A stretch of 64,000 nucleotides of DNA from Dryomyza anilis. Its lineage: Eukaryota; Arthropoda; Insecta; Diptera; Dryomyzidae. Below, in pieces: positions 1 to 11,137 of this stretch (positions are counted from its first letter, which is position 1; each line of letters starts with the position of its first letter). The notes beneath the pieces were generated by a model. The model worked only from the letters and a program-made list of their open reading frames with translations, did no database searches and was not told the origin of the DNA. The DNA is taken from positions 64,277,099 through 64,341,098 of the forward strand of contig OX638135.1 of the NCBI GenBank assembly GCA_951804985.1, in the 5' to 3' direction. A program made the translations under genes and the position numbers.

Positions 1-658
1 AAAAATGTTGAAAAATAAATGTGAGCGGATCACGCCTACTTTTAAAACATGTGGAGATTTAAGACTAATATTCCATTAATTTGTTTTCAATAATTTGCGA
101 ATAAGATGTCCACTATGAAAAAGCGCAAAATAATAAAAAAAATCACATATTTTGCCCATTTTCGGAACACATATTTCTAGGTGAATTCTAACAATATATT
201 ATAAATTTTATAAGAATATCTTGAATACTTTTCGAGTTATTGGTTCCGAAAGTGTTATTTATAAGTAACTTGTAATGGGCGTGGTCAGATAAATGCCACG
301 CCCACTTCCCATAGACATAATATATAAAACTATACACAATTGGCAAAAATTATTCTACAACGGAAAGAAAAATGATATATTCTTCAGAATTTAGGCATTA
401 GATGTCGTTTCCTTTCAAGGATATTCGACAAAAATTCAAAAACGTGTTTTTATGAATACTCTTGCTCAGTAGGCGTTCGATGCTAAGTCAACTTTATATT
501 TCTTAAATTTAAAATATGTATAGAAGCCTACATATCAAGTTTTGTATCAATTTTCATAATACTTATCCGTGTTCCAGAGATATGATTAAAAAAGAGCGAA
601 TTATTTGAATTGTTAGGATTTTTATTTTTCGAAATTTTTTAATGTGAATACTAAATAG
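1..658. repeat. Dispersed AT-rich repeat, copy 1
   Basis: Non-coding sequence with a second copy at 53690-54614 and partial copies near 51290-51556 and 62330-62470. Shared landmarks are 'gatcacgcctacttttaaaac', read as ATCACGCCTACTTTT, then GTGAATTCTAACAATATATT and GGGCGTGGTCAGATAA. Relative to the 53.7-kb copy this one lacks about 350 bp near position 265. No ORF or terminal structure was found, so the class is unknown; it resembles old non-autonomous transposon debris common in fly intergenic DNA. Confidence 0.7.
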
Positions 659-765
659 TAAAAAGACATTTTTTTTTTTTTTTTTTTTAATGTGGGATAA
701 AAAAATAGAGCCACAGCACTCAGACAGGGTTATATCCATTGTGCTGTGACCCAGTTCCCTGGTTT

Positions 766-1711
766 TTAATGATACTTCTTAGCTTCATTATTGAATCTAA
801 GAAGGTTATTGTGTAATAGAGAGTGAAGCTGATCCTCTCTCATCACGTCTGTGCCAAAGATCTGCCTTTTAATTCTAGAAAATGCTGGACAGTCACAGAG
901 ATAGTGCTCTGTGGTGCCAGTTTCTTCGTAGCAGGCAGAACATAAGGCGCTTTCGGCCAGGCCGATTGCGTTCATGTGTTTTTCACATGCGTTGTGTCCC
1001 GTTAGAAGTCCCGTCAGTTTTCTGCACTCCTTTCTACTTAAGGAAAGTAGAAACGATGCCGATCTTTTGGTTATCGTCGGTGTCATGAGCTTGGAGAATC
1101 TGCATTTCGTCTCATTCAGCCATCTGCTCTTGTGTGCGGAGGCGACCCAAGAGCTGATGACGAATTTTCCCGTAGATGCAGGTAGTCCAAGCACAGGTTC
1201 TGGTCCAAATGGATTATCCTCAGATCCAGCACGTGCTAGTTCGTCAGATGTTTCATTGCCCGAAACTCCTTTATGGCCCGGCACCCAAATCAGTTTCAGT
1301 GTATTGTATTTACCAACACAATTGAGACGTGATCTGCATTGACGTACAATTTTGGATGTGATGACCTGGTTGTTCAAAGCCATAAGAGCAGCCTGACTAT
1401 CGCTGCAAACTGATATAGCCCTGTTCTGCCATCTATTATCCGCAATGTAGTCCATAGCCATATAGTATAGCATAGACTTCGGCTTGAAATACCGAGAAAT
1501 TGTCGCCTAAGGCGAAGTGAAGTCTGCGGTCATCCGGTTCCACAAACACTCCAGCACCAGATCCCTGATCGGTTCTGGAGCCGTCTGTGAAAATGCGGTA
1601 TGACCCTCTACCTGGCTCACAGTCAGGCGTTAGCCAGTCTTGAATGTCAGGTTGGCAGACCTCAAAATTTCGTCTTGGTAATATTTCTGTTATCATTGCA
1701 TCAGAGGGCAT
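766..1711 (-). pseudogene. LINE ORF2, RNase H and C-terminus (copy 1)
   Basis: Two overlapping frames carry a type I RNase H. The first (1436-1711) has IFTDGSRTDQGSGAGVF with the first Asp and FQAEVYAI with the Glu. The second (766-1473) has CSDSQAAL and NETSDELARAG with the remaining Asp residues, plus WVPGHKG. A frameshift near plus 1470 separates them. A Cys-rich tail follows (CSACYEETGTTEHYLCDC), the zinc-binding C-terminus usual for these LINEs. RNase H degrades template RNA during target-primed reverse transcription. The same frameshift is present in copy 2. Confidence 0.9.
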
Positions 1712-1838
1712 CTCCAGTAGACAGGTGTCTAATGGAGTGTCAAGTGCAATGTCAGAGATATTCCAGGGAACATTAAACCAGAAACCACCTCGTTTTAGTC
1801 AACAGCAGCCTTTCATGGCTTCGCCTCTGATGAAGATG

Positions 1839-2642
1839 TCAAGTGGTGGTAGGTTTAAGATTACATTCAGTGCTGGACCAGGTGGGAAAGGCACCCGTAA
1901 CACCCAGACACACGGTTCTGTGAATCTTGGCAAGACTAGTTGTTTTTTTTTTGCTCGGCGATAGTCCCCATGTCTTCCCAAAAATTCCTCTGCATTGCCA
2001 GAAGGTATTCAATGCTCGCGAAATTTTATTTTCAACATGTTTTGTCCAAAGTAGTTTACTATCTAGAGTTAAGCCCAGATATTTTACTTCGTTAGACAGA
2101 GGAATAGTGACACCCTTAAGTACTGGTAGAGATAATCCTGTCATTATTCTTTTCCTAGTGAAGAGAACAATCCCTGTTTTGTGAGGGTTGACGGAAAGTC
2201 CGTTTGCAGTACACCAGCTGTCAATTTGGTTCAATGAGTTTTGTGTTTTAACACAGACCTCATTGAGGGAAAAGTCTGTGGCAAGAATGGCAACATTATC
2301 TGCATAGGCCTATGAACAGACACCTGGTCTATCAAGATCGTTGAGCAGAGAGTCAACCAGCATACACCAGAGAAGGGGGGAGAGAACGCCTCCATGAGGA
2401 CAACCTCTATTCACCCCTGCCATAATATACTGACCGCACTCCGCCTCAGAGGTGATGGTCCTAAACATTAGCATTGACCTTATCCATTTGACCAATGTTT
2501 CATCTATTCCATGCCTTCTAGCTGCGTCACACATTCCATCAAAAGTCGCATTATCAAATGCACCCTCGATGTCAACAAATATGCCTATCATGTACATCTT
2601 CCTCTGAAAAGCATGCTCGATCCGACCAACCAGATGTTGCAA
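1839..2642 (-). pseudogene. LINE ORF2, reverse transcriptase palm and thumb (copy 1)
   Basis: Continuation of ORF2 in two successive frames. VDIEGAFDN is RT motif A with a catalytic Asp. NRGCPHGGVLSPLLW is motif B. Motif C reads AYADN instead of the usual YADD, and a TAG stop sits immediately before it (near plus 2309). Downstream, VNPHKTGIVLFTRKR and VKYLGLTLDSKLLW are typical of the RT thumb. An A10 run (coding strand, plus ~1942-1951) follows, and the reading frame changes again near plus 1880, where LAKIHRTVCLGVTGAFPT is in one frame and NVILNLPPLDIFIRGEAM in another. The stop, the YADN change and the frameshifts all recur in copy 2. Confidence 0.88.
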
Positions 2643-4330
2643 TGCTGTTTCACAGGATTTTCCACGTTGGTAGGCATGTTGTCTTGATGATAGTGGGTAC
2701 TTTGATAACGATGTTTCCTGATGTGCAACTCAACTAGTTTTTCTAGACACTTTAGTATGAAGGACTTCATACTAATGGGTCTGAAGCTCTTGGCAATGGA
2801 ATAGTCTTCTCTTCCAACTTTAGGAATGAAGGCTACTTTAACTAAACGCCAGGATGTCGGAATGTATGCCCATGCGAGACTTGCTCTATAGATCTTCTTT
2901 AGGCATGGTAGCAATTGGGTTATACCTTCCTGTAGCATGACTGGGTAGATGACATCCGGTCCAGGTGACTTGAAGCCATCAAAAGAGGCCACTGCGTATT
3001 GGATAGCTTCATCGTACACAACCAATCTGGCAACCTGCCAGTCATGTTTTGTCACATTAGAGTTGTTATTGCAGTCCCCAGTGCTGGGATTACAAAGTGG
3101 CCCTATGTGGATTTGATTTCCCGGAAAGTGAGTCTCAACTAGGACACTGAGTGCCTCTGTCTTAGACTCAGTATACGAGCCATCAGGTCTCCGCAGTGAG
3201 TCCAGTCGAGCAGTTCGGTCTCTTTTAAGAAACTTGACCAATCTGCTAGTCTCACTGCAGGATTCGATGCTACTGCAGAAGTCTTTATAGGAAACACTTT
3301 TCGATTTACGAATTCGTTTCTTATACTCTTTCTGCTTAGCTCGATAAAGAAACCAGTCAGAGTCTAAGTTGCTCCTTAGGGCCCTATTTAGAAGCTTTCT
3401 GGAATCCTTGCGCAAGGTTTCAAGACAAGCGTTCCACCAAGGAACGGGAGGTCTAGATAACGTTTTTCGTACCGGACATGTTCGTACAAAACTAGAATTT
3501 ATGACATCGTTCATAACTTGAACGGACGTCTCAATACTTTCTTTGGTACGAATTCTGACAGGAATATTGAGGGAATTCTCAAGTTCATGTCTGAAGCGTG
3601 CCCAGTTCGTTTTTCTGGGGTTTCTTACCGTCATAGAGGGCAGCACCTCTCGGTCAGTATGAAACTCGATATACCTGTGGTCCGATAAAGAATCTTCTTT
3701 AAGAACCTTCCAGTTAAAGATTGACTCTCTCAGTCTACAGTTAGACAAAGTAAGGTCAATCACTTCCTGTCTTCTAGCAGTCACAAAAGTGGGTTTATTA
3801 CCAGTGTTGTGAATGTTCAGATTGGAGGTCATGATGAAGTCAAGGAGTCTGGTACCTCGCGCGTTGCATTTACTGCTGCCCCACACAGTGTGTTGAGCAT
3901 TAGCGTCACAGCAAAGAATAAGGCCGGTCTCCTTAAGATCACAGTACTCTATGAGCTCAACAATTGCCTTTGGCGGAGGAGGCAATAGTGAGTCATAGGG
4001 GAAGTAGCCTGAGGCGACAATCAGATGTTTCCATCCACTATCGCTTTCATAGCTCACTTTTGCTGCCACCAGGTCTTGCCCACAGAATTGGGTTAACTTA
4101 GTGACAGCAAAGTGTTTCGATACTATAAGACAGCTTCTAGGCCTTGCGGCTTGCTCATCGTATAGTATGGTTTCACCACGTAGTTCACTAAGACCACAGA
4201 TGCGTTTGTTATACACCCATGGTTCTTGAATAGCTGTGATGTGAGGTAATGTATGCAACATGGAGAGCCGCTTACCTAGTAAAGCGGTAGCAGCTTTAGA
4301 ATGTTGCAGATTTATCTGAGTAAATATCAT
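2588..4330 (-). pseudogene. LINE ORF2, endonuclease and N-terminal reverse transcriptase part (copy 1)
   Basis: A 580-residue frame. Residues 1-220 are an exonuclease-endonuclease-phosphatase domain of the LINE type. The expected active-site blocks are INLQHSK (Asn), QEPW (Glu), CDANAQHTVWGS (Asp and Asn) and SDHRYIEF (terminal Ser-Asp-His). The middle 180 residues are a linker with basic and Cys-containing stretches. From about residue 430 come the RT fingers, including KSPGPD, the FIPKVGR block and FRPISMKSFILKCLEKLVE. The true RT frame continues as KYPLSSRQHAYQRGK, but this ORF shifts frame at about plus 2690, so its last ~45 residues are out of frame. The same shift occurs in copy 2. In copy 1 the KSPGPDG block reads KSPGPDV, a private change. 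Confidence 0.9.
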
Positions 4331-4367
4331 GACAGGATAATTAACTCGTTTCTCATCATATGCCTAT

Positions 4368-5750
4368 TCATTTGGAATTGATTCGGAATTTGATCCGTCC
4401 AAAGAATAAGTTTAGATGGTTGTCGTACTTAGATAGCATGACATCTAACGACTTCTGGTCTAAGCCAACAACCAGGGTTGAGCCCTCCTTGTCCTCCGGA
4501 CCTCGCTCTGGTTTATGGCTATAGATTTTCCATCCGTTCGTTTCGATGCCCTGGTTCTGAGCACGTAGGCAGGCAAACACTTCCGCTGTTTTCCTGATAG
4601 GACCAGGTATCCAGCATATTGCTCGCCTGCGTTTGGGTTCGTCTCCGATGAAAACAGCGAAGCGCGATTTGCCCAAGGAGGGGATTTTAGCAACGGCTGT
4701 GGCAATCCAATCGAAATTGGCTTGAGACGAGCATAGCACCTTCATGATGCCATCACTCGTCTCATAGCCTTTTGCGTTTGCACTGACACCGCCGGTGCTG
4801 ACTAGCCGCCAAAGATGATCGGTGCAGTGTTTTACTTCTGCATCATTCATCTTTTGCTCCTTCCCCAATTTGCCAATAATCGCAACCGGAAGAGCTTTGC
4901 GAGCAGCATCACGATATGATACTGCTAGCCTACCTCTGCCAGTGGATGTTGAAGGCAGTTCATCCGCAGCCGATCCGGAACATGAAGCACCAGTGCTCTT
5001 GCTTGTTGAAGCAATATCACTGGAAACTGTCGAGTTCTGGGAGTTACGGGGTTTCGCAGTAGCAGTGAAGGTTTTAAACTTCTTGCCATTGCGCTTCTCA
5101 GGTGCATTGGCAGCCACAACAGCAGCAGCGGATGGTCCGGCTTCAGTCGGAGTAACCTCCACCGATCTATCGCGTTTTGCTGTGGTAGCTGGGGAAGAGA
5201 AAGCTCCAGCGTCGCCTTTAGCCTTTTCAGCCTCTTTGCGATCTTTCGCTTTATTCTTCCTTCTCCTACTCACCTGGGCATCGGACAACCTGACCTCCGT
5301 ATTCAGAGATCCGGGTCCGGTCTCCAATGGAAGTTTAGCTTCCAGTTGGGTGTCGGTCTCTCTAGGATTAGATGCTGGTAAGACACCACTTTCCTTTGAT
5401 CGACCCATGTTTCCAAATACGTGACAGAAAGGAGCCCTGAGAGGAAACAACACTGTCGAGCAGCCATACAGTGGAGGATTAGTCGTAGGCATAGCCGAAC
5501 CGACACTTTCCTCTACTTGTATGGGAACCGCTGCGTTGTCGTTATCCTCCTCTAGATTCCTAGCTGTCTCATAAATTTGGGAGATGGAGGGGCACGATGA
5601 ACCCCCTGCTACAGGAGCAGAGAGGTTCATCGTACCAGGGTTGGTTGCGTGGATTGAGGCCTCCAGAATCCTTGCCTCAGCCGCCGAAGCGGGTGGATTG
5701 CCACTTTTGTGGGTACCACCTGGAGTAGTTAAATCTTTATGTTGACCCAT
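4368..5750 (-). CDS. LINE ORF1 protein (gag-like), intact in copy 1
   Basis: A 460-residue ORF, the first of the two LINE genes. The first ~300 residues are low complexity and rich in Ser, Thr, Ala and Pro, with a basic patch (RRRKNKAKDRKEAEKAK, near residue 165) that could bind nucleic acid. The C-terminal ~170 residues form a globular block starting near SYRDAARKALPVAIIG and containing WIPGPIRKTAEV and LRAQNQGIETNGWKIY. This resembles the DUF4780-type domain found in insect retroelement ORF1 proteins (family call from memory, not searched). No CCHC zinc knuckle is visible. ORF1 proteins coat the element RNA. The stop lies 38 bp upstream of the ORF2 start. This is the only long uninterrupted element ORF in the window; copy 2 has a stop and a deletion in it. 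Confidence 0.85.
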   Translation of the reverse strand: MGQHKDLTTPGGTHKSGNPPASAAEARILEASIHATNPGTMNLSAPVAGGSSCPSISQIYETARNLEEDNDNAAVPIQVEESVGSAMPTTNPPLYGCSTVLFPLRAPFCHVFGNMGRSKESGVLPASNPRETDTQLEAKLPLETGPGSLNTEVRLSDAQVSRRRKNKAKDRKEAEKAKGDAGAFSSPATTAKRDRSVEVTPTEAGPSAAAVVAANAPEKRNGKKFKTFTATAKPRNSQNSTVSSDIASTSKSTGASCSGSAADELPSTSTGRGRLAVSYRDAARKALPVAIIGKLGKEQKMNDAEVKHCTDHLWRLVSTGGVSANAKGYETSDGIMKVLCSSQANFDWIATAVAKIPSLGKSRFAVFIGDEPKRRRAICWIPGPIRKTAEVFACLRAQNQGIETNGWKIYSHKPERGPEDKEGSTLVVGLDQKSLDVMLSKYDNHLNLFFGRIKFRINSK

Positions 5751-5925
5751 CGCGGTGGTATAGGGGTTTCTTTAGAGTCTGCCACCCCACCAATAAAAAA
5801 GACTATGGTAGTATTTAGTTCATTACTCATCACAAGCCTGTCTGACAAGGGTGACCCTACCAGAAACTTAAAAAAAAAAAAAAAGTTTCCGTCAGCTTAG
5901 CCTTATTGAGTCATTGTAACTTAAG

Positions 5926-5961
5926 CCCCCACACCACGTCAAGGTAACCACCACGTGGGGG
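5926..5961 (-). other. Hairpin at the extreme 5' end of the LINE
   Basis: On the element strand the first 36 nt begin CCCCCAC and end GTGGGGG, a perfect 7-bp GC-rich stem closing a 22-nt loop. The start also contains a CACGTG palindrome. The same 36 nt occur at 22138-22173 in copy 2, directly next to its target-site duplication. It may mark the transcript start or a structured RNA end; function is inferred. Confidence 0.6.
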
Positions 5962-5970
5962 TAAAAAGAC

Positions 5971-6300
5971 ATAATAATATAATAATAGTTTGGCGCTACA
6001 GTCCTGTATAGAACTTCGGCCGAGCTCTCTCACCATTTTGAGCTGTGCGTGTTATATTTGTACTCAAAGTGGTGGGACCTACAGTTTATTGCCGAATCCG
6101 AACGGCGGGTGAGAGCTTTTTCATAGGCAATGCTTTTACTCTCGTAGGTTTGCCATTTACTGACGAGAGGTAGCGCGGTATAGAAAATGTTTCTATGAAA
6201 AGATGTTGTTAGCCCCAGTCTAGTCTTGAACCGGGGACTTTTCGGCTCGCAGTCCAACGCACTAACCACTGAGCTACCCCGGCTACTGAGCTACCGCGGC
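5971..6300 (-). mobile_element. tRNA-derived SINE, copy 1
   Basis: The minus-strand head carries a Pol III A box (TAGCTCAGTGG) and B box (GGTTCAAGAC), followed by the family body and an ATT-type 3' tail at plus 5971-5991. The head is partly duplicated (two TAGCTCAG blocks). Flanking 9-bp direct repeats TAAAAAGAC lie at 5962-5970 and 6301-6309. The first of these is also the right target-site duplication of the adjacent LINE. Confidence 0.88.
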
Positions 6301-6663
6301 TAAAAAGACTAAGTATGGTTGTTACAATTGCTAAATGTAAATCGTGTTAAATAAAAGATATGCATTTTACGAAAAAATAGGTTTTATTTTTAACTGCATT
6401 TTTGAAAGTAAAAAATACATTATTTTTTTAAATTCATAAAATCAGTTAAACTTGCGTTATATATTTATTAGATCTGCATCAACAGAATTTCATTATTCCT
6501 TCTATCGCAACTCTGAAAAATCTCCATAAAAAATGCTATCCGTACAAAACACAACACTGAGGGAAAAAAGTACTAAAATCCAGAAGGAATCAAGAAGTAT
6601 ACGGAGTGATATACAGCTAAACCCAAAAATCCTTAATTTCCAGAAAAGGACTTACTTAGTTGT

Positions 6664-6836
6664 CACAAAAAAAAGTAACTAAGTGGAATTATTCTTGAAT
6701 TCAGTTATTAATTTCTTAGGTATCAAAAAAGTAACTAAATAGAATTAGTCTTGAATTCAGTTGTTAATTTCTTAGGTATCAAAAAAAGTAACTAAGTAGA
6801 ATTATTCATGAATTCAGTTCTTAATTTCTTAGGTAT
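6664..6836 (+). repeat. Three tandem 56-57 bp monomers
   Basis: Three monomers containing AGTAACTAAG ... TTCTTAGGTATC start at about 6674, 6730 and 6787. One inverted monomer lies at 8455-8560, so the two sites may be the ends of a single foldback-type repeat now holding the 7177-8147 element. 6310-6660 shows only AT-rich spacer. Confidence 0.75.
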
Positions 6837-7176
6837 CAGAAATGTTGTTGTTGTTTTCGTCCCAAAATTGAATGAACACGTGATCGAATAGTTGTTTTTT
6901 TTCGATCTTGCTTTGTCGCTATTGTGTTTTGTTTTGCGTTTCTCGTCTGTCAGCGCCGTCTGTTTGTTCATGTGTCCGTCTGTCGATATGTTGAAAGTAA
7001 CTAAAAGCAATTATTTCGAAGCTAACATAAAAAAAAATATATTTTAGTTAATATATTGTTTATTTAGAATTATATTACCTTATATGTATTTTTGTATATT
7101 AAATGACTTTTTTGAATACTTAATGTAATTGAATTGTTTATTTTATATGTATTTGTATTATTATATAATTTAACTA

Positions 7177-8147
7177 CACGGATAGAAAAAATTTGTTTGC
7201 ATATACTTGAATGTAATTATAACGTTATTCGAAATCACCATATAAATATTGGGAGTAATATCTAATTACATTATAATTGAATTCTATTATTATTTTGTTC
7301 AGATTGAAATATTATTATACGATATTTAAACATAAATGGCTTTAATCGCGGATTTACATTAATTTACTATATTAATGTTTCTGTAGAAATATATATTTTT
7401 CATCAGATATTAATATATGTATGTTTGATATTTCCGCTATTTAACAAACCCAACGACAATAAAAGGTTCTTTGAATTATATGTATTTGCTTATTCGTGAT
7501 TGTTACTGGGTGACAACGAATTTAAAACTAATAGCATTATTTCGATTATATGTATGTTTGGCTTTACGATAGCACAATTAAATAACAGCGCTGCCTGCTT
7601 TTATCACTCAGTAACACTCACATTAATACTTTTCATTTAGTTCAAAAGTTCTATTTGGTGGAAGAATTTGTTTAAGTACCGCCAATTACTGTTAATACCA
7701 GATAGTGGCTGTTTGTGAAATTTCCAATTCATCCGTAAAGTACTGAACTCAAATTAGGAACAATAGATAGAAATAAAATTATTAGGTATAAATAAAATAT
7801 GTGTAATAAAAATAAAATAAAAGCTTAAGTTTATAATTATATAATATAAATAAAAAAAAAGTAATTTAAAAATAGAGAAATCCAATATTGTGTAAAGAAG
7901 ATATTAGCACTAAATTTAGTATTTTTACATTAAAATTAAATGTAAACATAAATATGTTTACGTGTAAATAAAATGTTTTTCACATTCAAACATATATATA
8001 TTTCCAATAACGTGGAAAATTATTCATTCTGAACATAAATATGTTTGGACGAAAACAAAAATATGTTTGGCTCTTATTATAATAATGTTTGGCAATGAAA
8101 TAATACTTTTGTTTGCATAAAGCTCCAATGATATTTTTTGCAGCGTG
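7177..8147. mobile_element. TIR element of the CACGG family, copy 1
   Basis: The left end is TA-CACGGATAGAAAAAA and the right end ...TTTTTTGCAGCGTG, so the inverted ends share CACG and the A-run but are imperfect. The interior has no ORF. Near the right end it contains several short dyads of the form AACATAAATATGTTT. The second copy at 13836-15607 shares both ends and the block CGAAATCACCATA. It is likely a non-autonomous TA-targeting DNA element. Confidence 0.65.
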
Positions 8148-9169
8148 TGTATGTATATTATTTTGAAACCGTTTACTTACCTTATACACTTTCTCCTCTT
8201 CTGCTGCCTATACTGTTGGTTATGTATAAACATTTAGATAAAAATGGAATGAAATCAACTTGGTATTTATGCGAAATTGAATCTCAATCTATTTTTAGGA
8301 ACTGAAACTATACCAACATTCGTACGAAAATTCGTTTTTGCTATTTTTATATCTTTAACATTAATACATACACAGACGCTTGCTTGTCTGGCTGTGCTTT
8401 GTTGTTCTATTGGTGAAAACACACACACGCAAACTTTGTATATCATGCCGTTTTTTGATACCTAAGAAAAAAAAAATTGCAATCCAGATTAATTGTACTT
8501 AGTTACTTTTTTGGTACCTAATAACTAAGCTTAGTTACTTTCAACAAACAGATGGCGACCTCGCAAAACAAAGCATACGAGCGAATATTACAGACAGACC
8601 AATATCAATGAAAACAACAACAATACATGAACACGTTTTTTTTTTGCGAAGAATACAGCAACAATTTTGAGTGTTCTTTTTGGTTTTTAATAATCAATAA
8701 ATTAACTTCTGAAAATCCAGTTGAATAAAGTTTGTTTACTTGTTTGACAACTAAGTAATTTGCTTTCTTGATATCCAGAGCACAAATTCTTGAATTTTAG
8801 TAGTATTTGATTGATATTAGTCAAATTTTACTATTTTTCTTTCTAACCGAATTCTTTTCGAGTTTTAAAATTATATTTCCCTCTGTGTAATTTTATGTCT
8901 TTCAAAATTAATATTTTTATAAAAGTTCCTTATACGCCTAGTATTACGTTTAGATTTAGTGACAACTATTTGGGGTTGTGAATACATTTACTGTATAACA
9001 AAATATTCTTTTGCGTGCGTTTTTATATTCTATTATTCTCTGGTGATATAGTTTTAGTGGATAAAGATAAGGTTCTGATAGTTTAAGGCTGTTTTCCAGA
9101 ATTATTGTTTTTTGGCAGCCAATCGAAATATATTTTGAATTGTTTTTGTTTACTTCTGTGAGCGGAGAC
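8148..9169. other. Spacer with no recognised gene
   Basis: AT-rich sequence. It includes the inverted 56-bp monomer (8455-8560) and, on the minus strand at 8956-9170, a frame that follows the gag zinc knuckle of the neighbouring Gypsy relic. That frame may be its downstream part, but no protease motif could be read. Confidence 0.5.
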
Positions 9170-9483
9170 AATTGTTGTTGTTCCCGATCGCTTGGCCGTT
9201 TCCCTAAAATTTACATGTTTCGCAGTTGGGCTAAGTATGTAAAGTTAAATACGTATTTTTTTTGAGTAAAGACACAAACCATTTTTTTTTACAGAGCATT
9301 AACAGAGCGTTATCAGCCGCTATGTTAGCGGATGAAATCTTCCGATTGGTATACATAAGTGACTCCGAATCCGACCGGGATCTTCATGCTGGAACGGACA
9401 TGAATATGAATATGTTTGTTCCTTGTAAATGGTCAAGTTTAAAAAATTCATAAAAAATATCCACCGTATCGATCCAACTGTGC

Positions 9484-10156
9484 CCAAACCCTCTTAAATC
9501 GGGTGAAATTCAGTATTGTCGGAACCACTCAACCGATTTTAAAAATTTAAAAAGTGTTGTACAGAGAGAACTTGAGAGAACTTAAGTTTTGTATCCTTAT
9601 GGAGATAAAAATCAGTAAAGTTGAAAATTTGTTCATGAAAAATCTTTCAAAAACGGTAAAAAATTCGAAAGTTATCTGATTTTTAAAATTCTTTTGTTTA
9701 TGGAAAGCTTACATTGAGATCTAAAAAAAAATGTGCTAACATGAGAAAATATCTTTTTTAGTTTTAAAGATATAGACTTGACCATGATTTTTTATTTAAT
9801 TTTTGAAGACTTTACTTTACATATTTGAACATAGATTGTCCATTTTATCATGAAATCAAAAAATGTGTAAGGTACTTTTATAAACAATTAATACACAAAT
9901 CATAAACTGAAAACTGTTTTAAAATATCTCAAGTGGTTTAGTAAATATAAAATTGTAAAATCGATTTTTTTTTCCGATTTTTTCATTTTTTTTTTTTTGG
10001 AAAATTTGACTTTTACGGAAATCTCCGTAAGTATTTTTTTCCCTCAGTAACATGTACTTAGTTTAGTCTCTCTGTACAATACTTTTAAAATTTTTAAAAT
10101 CGGTTAAGTGGTTCTGACAATACTGAATTTCACCCGATTTAAGAGCGTTTGGACAC
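9484..10156. mobile_element. Palindromic MITE-like element inside a foldback monomer
   Basis: Inverted ends of about 90-100 bp (CCAAACCCTCTTAAATCGGG at left, its inverted counterpart ending GCGTTTGG at right), both including GAAATTCAGTATTGTC. A direct repeat ACTGTGC at 9477-9483 and 10157-10163 flanks it. It interrupts the monomer between GATCCAACT and ATGTAGATCACA, as the uninterrupted monomers at ~10350 and ~10540 show. No ORF. Confidence 0.7.
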
Positions 10157-10920
10157 ACTGTGCTATGTAGATCACATACTTGGAAAGCTCTAATCATTAC
10201 CCATCCAACCTACTAGAGCAAGTTCCAGCACGGGAATCAAAGTCATGATGGACTTCATCATCATGACTTTTTCTTCATATAAATATTTTTGTGCCTTGTA
10301 AATGGTCAAGTTTCAAAAATTCATAAAAAATATCGAGCGTATTGATCGAACTATGTAGATCACATATTTGGAAAGCTCTAATAATTACCTATACAACCTA
10401 TTAGAGCAAGTTCCAGCACGGGAATCATGGACGGAGTACTGACCACTTCATCATCATGACTTTTACTTCATATAAATATTTGTGTGACTTGTAAATGGTC
10501 AAGTTTCAAAAATTCATAAAAAATATCCAGCGTATTGATCCAACTATGTATATCACAGATTTGGAAAGCTCTAATCATTACCTATCCAACCTTCTATAAG
10601 AAATTCCAGCACGGGAATCATGGACGGAGTACTGACCACTTCATCATCACCACTTTTTCACAATATATGACCAAGATTAAAAATGTATATAAAATGTCTA
10701 ATGGATCGATCCATATATGTAGGTTACATATTTGGAAAGCCCTGTTCATTAGCTATGCAATGTACTAAATTCCGTTCCAGCTGAAGATCCTGGACGGATT
10801 CGGAGTCATTTATGTTTACGAATCGGAAGATTTCATCCACTAACATAGCGGCTGTTAACGCTCTGTTAATGCTCTGTAAAAAAATGGTTTGTGTCTTTGC
10901 TAAAAAAACGTATTTAACTT

Positions 10921-11137
10921 CACCCAGAAAAAAATTCGCTCAAATACCATTAAAATTGGTCAGTGGGACAATTATTGATTTCATAGTATACAAAAAATAA
11001 ATCTTTTCATATAAACTCAATGGTAATGTCATGGTATTTTCTAGTATTTAATGTTATTTTCCGATTAAAATAATAATTTATATTGACTATTTTTAATAGT
11101 AAAAAACTATTATTTATATAGTATTTTTTTCTGGGTG
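10921..11137. mobile_element. 217-bp MITE with CACCCAG ends
   Basis: Perfect 15-bp terminal inverted repeats CACCCAGAAAAAAAT. It sits in the right arm of foldback 1. The left arm, which lacks it, gives the empty site (GTATTTAACTTTACATAC on this strand), implying a 2-bp TT duplication. No ORF; the superfamily is not assigned. Confidence 0.8.

Larger units (their letters stand above)
670..5961 (-). mobile_element. Full-length RNase H-bearing LINE, copy 1
   Basis: A 5.29-kb non-LTR retrotransposon on the minus strand. It runs from a 5' end starting CCCCCACGTGG (plus 5961) through ORF1 (gag-like) and ORF2 (apurinic-type endonuclease, reverse transcriptase, RNase H) to a poly(A) tail (poly-T at 670-688 on the plus strand). 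It is flanked by a perfect 11-bp target-site duplication TAAAAAGACAT at 659-669 and 5962-5972, which fixes both ends. The domain order with a C-terminal RNase H fits the LOA or I/Jockey-related groups of arthropod LINEs; the exact clade is inferred. ORF2 carries frameshifts and a stop. A second copy lies at 17113-22173. Confidence 0.93.

Noticed and set aside
974..1342. Plus-strand 122-residue ORF opposite RNase H, repeated at 17407-17775
   Set aside because: Shadow of the minus-strand RNase H; identical in both copies only because the LINE is.
4822..5424. Plus-strand ORF of 200 residues opposite LINE ORF1 (and its 247-residue counterpart at 21196-21939)
   Set aside because: Antisense of the Ser/Ala-rich ORF1 region; no domain, no start context, and both lie entirely within the transposon.
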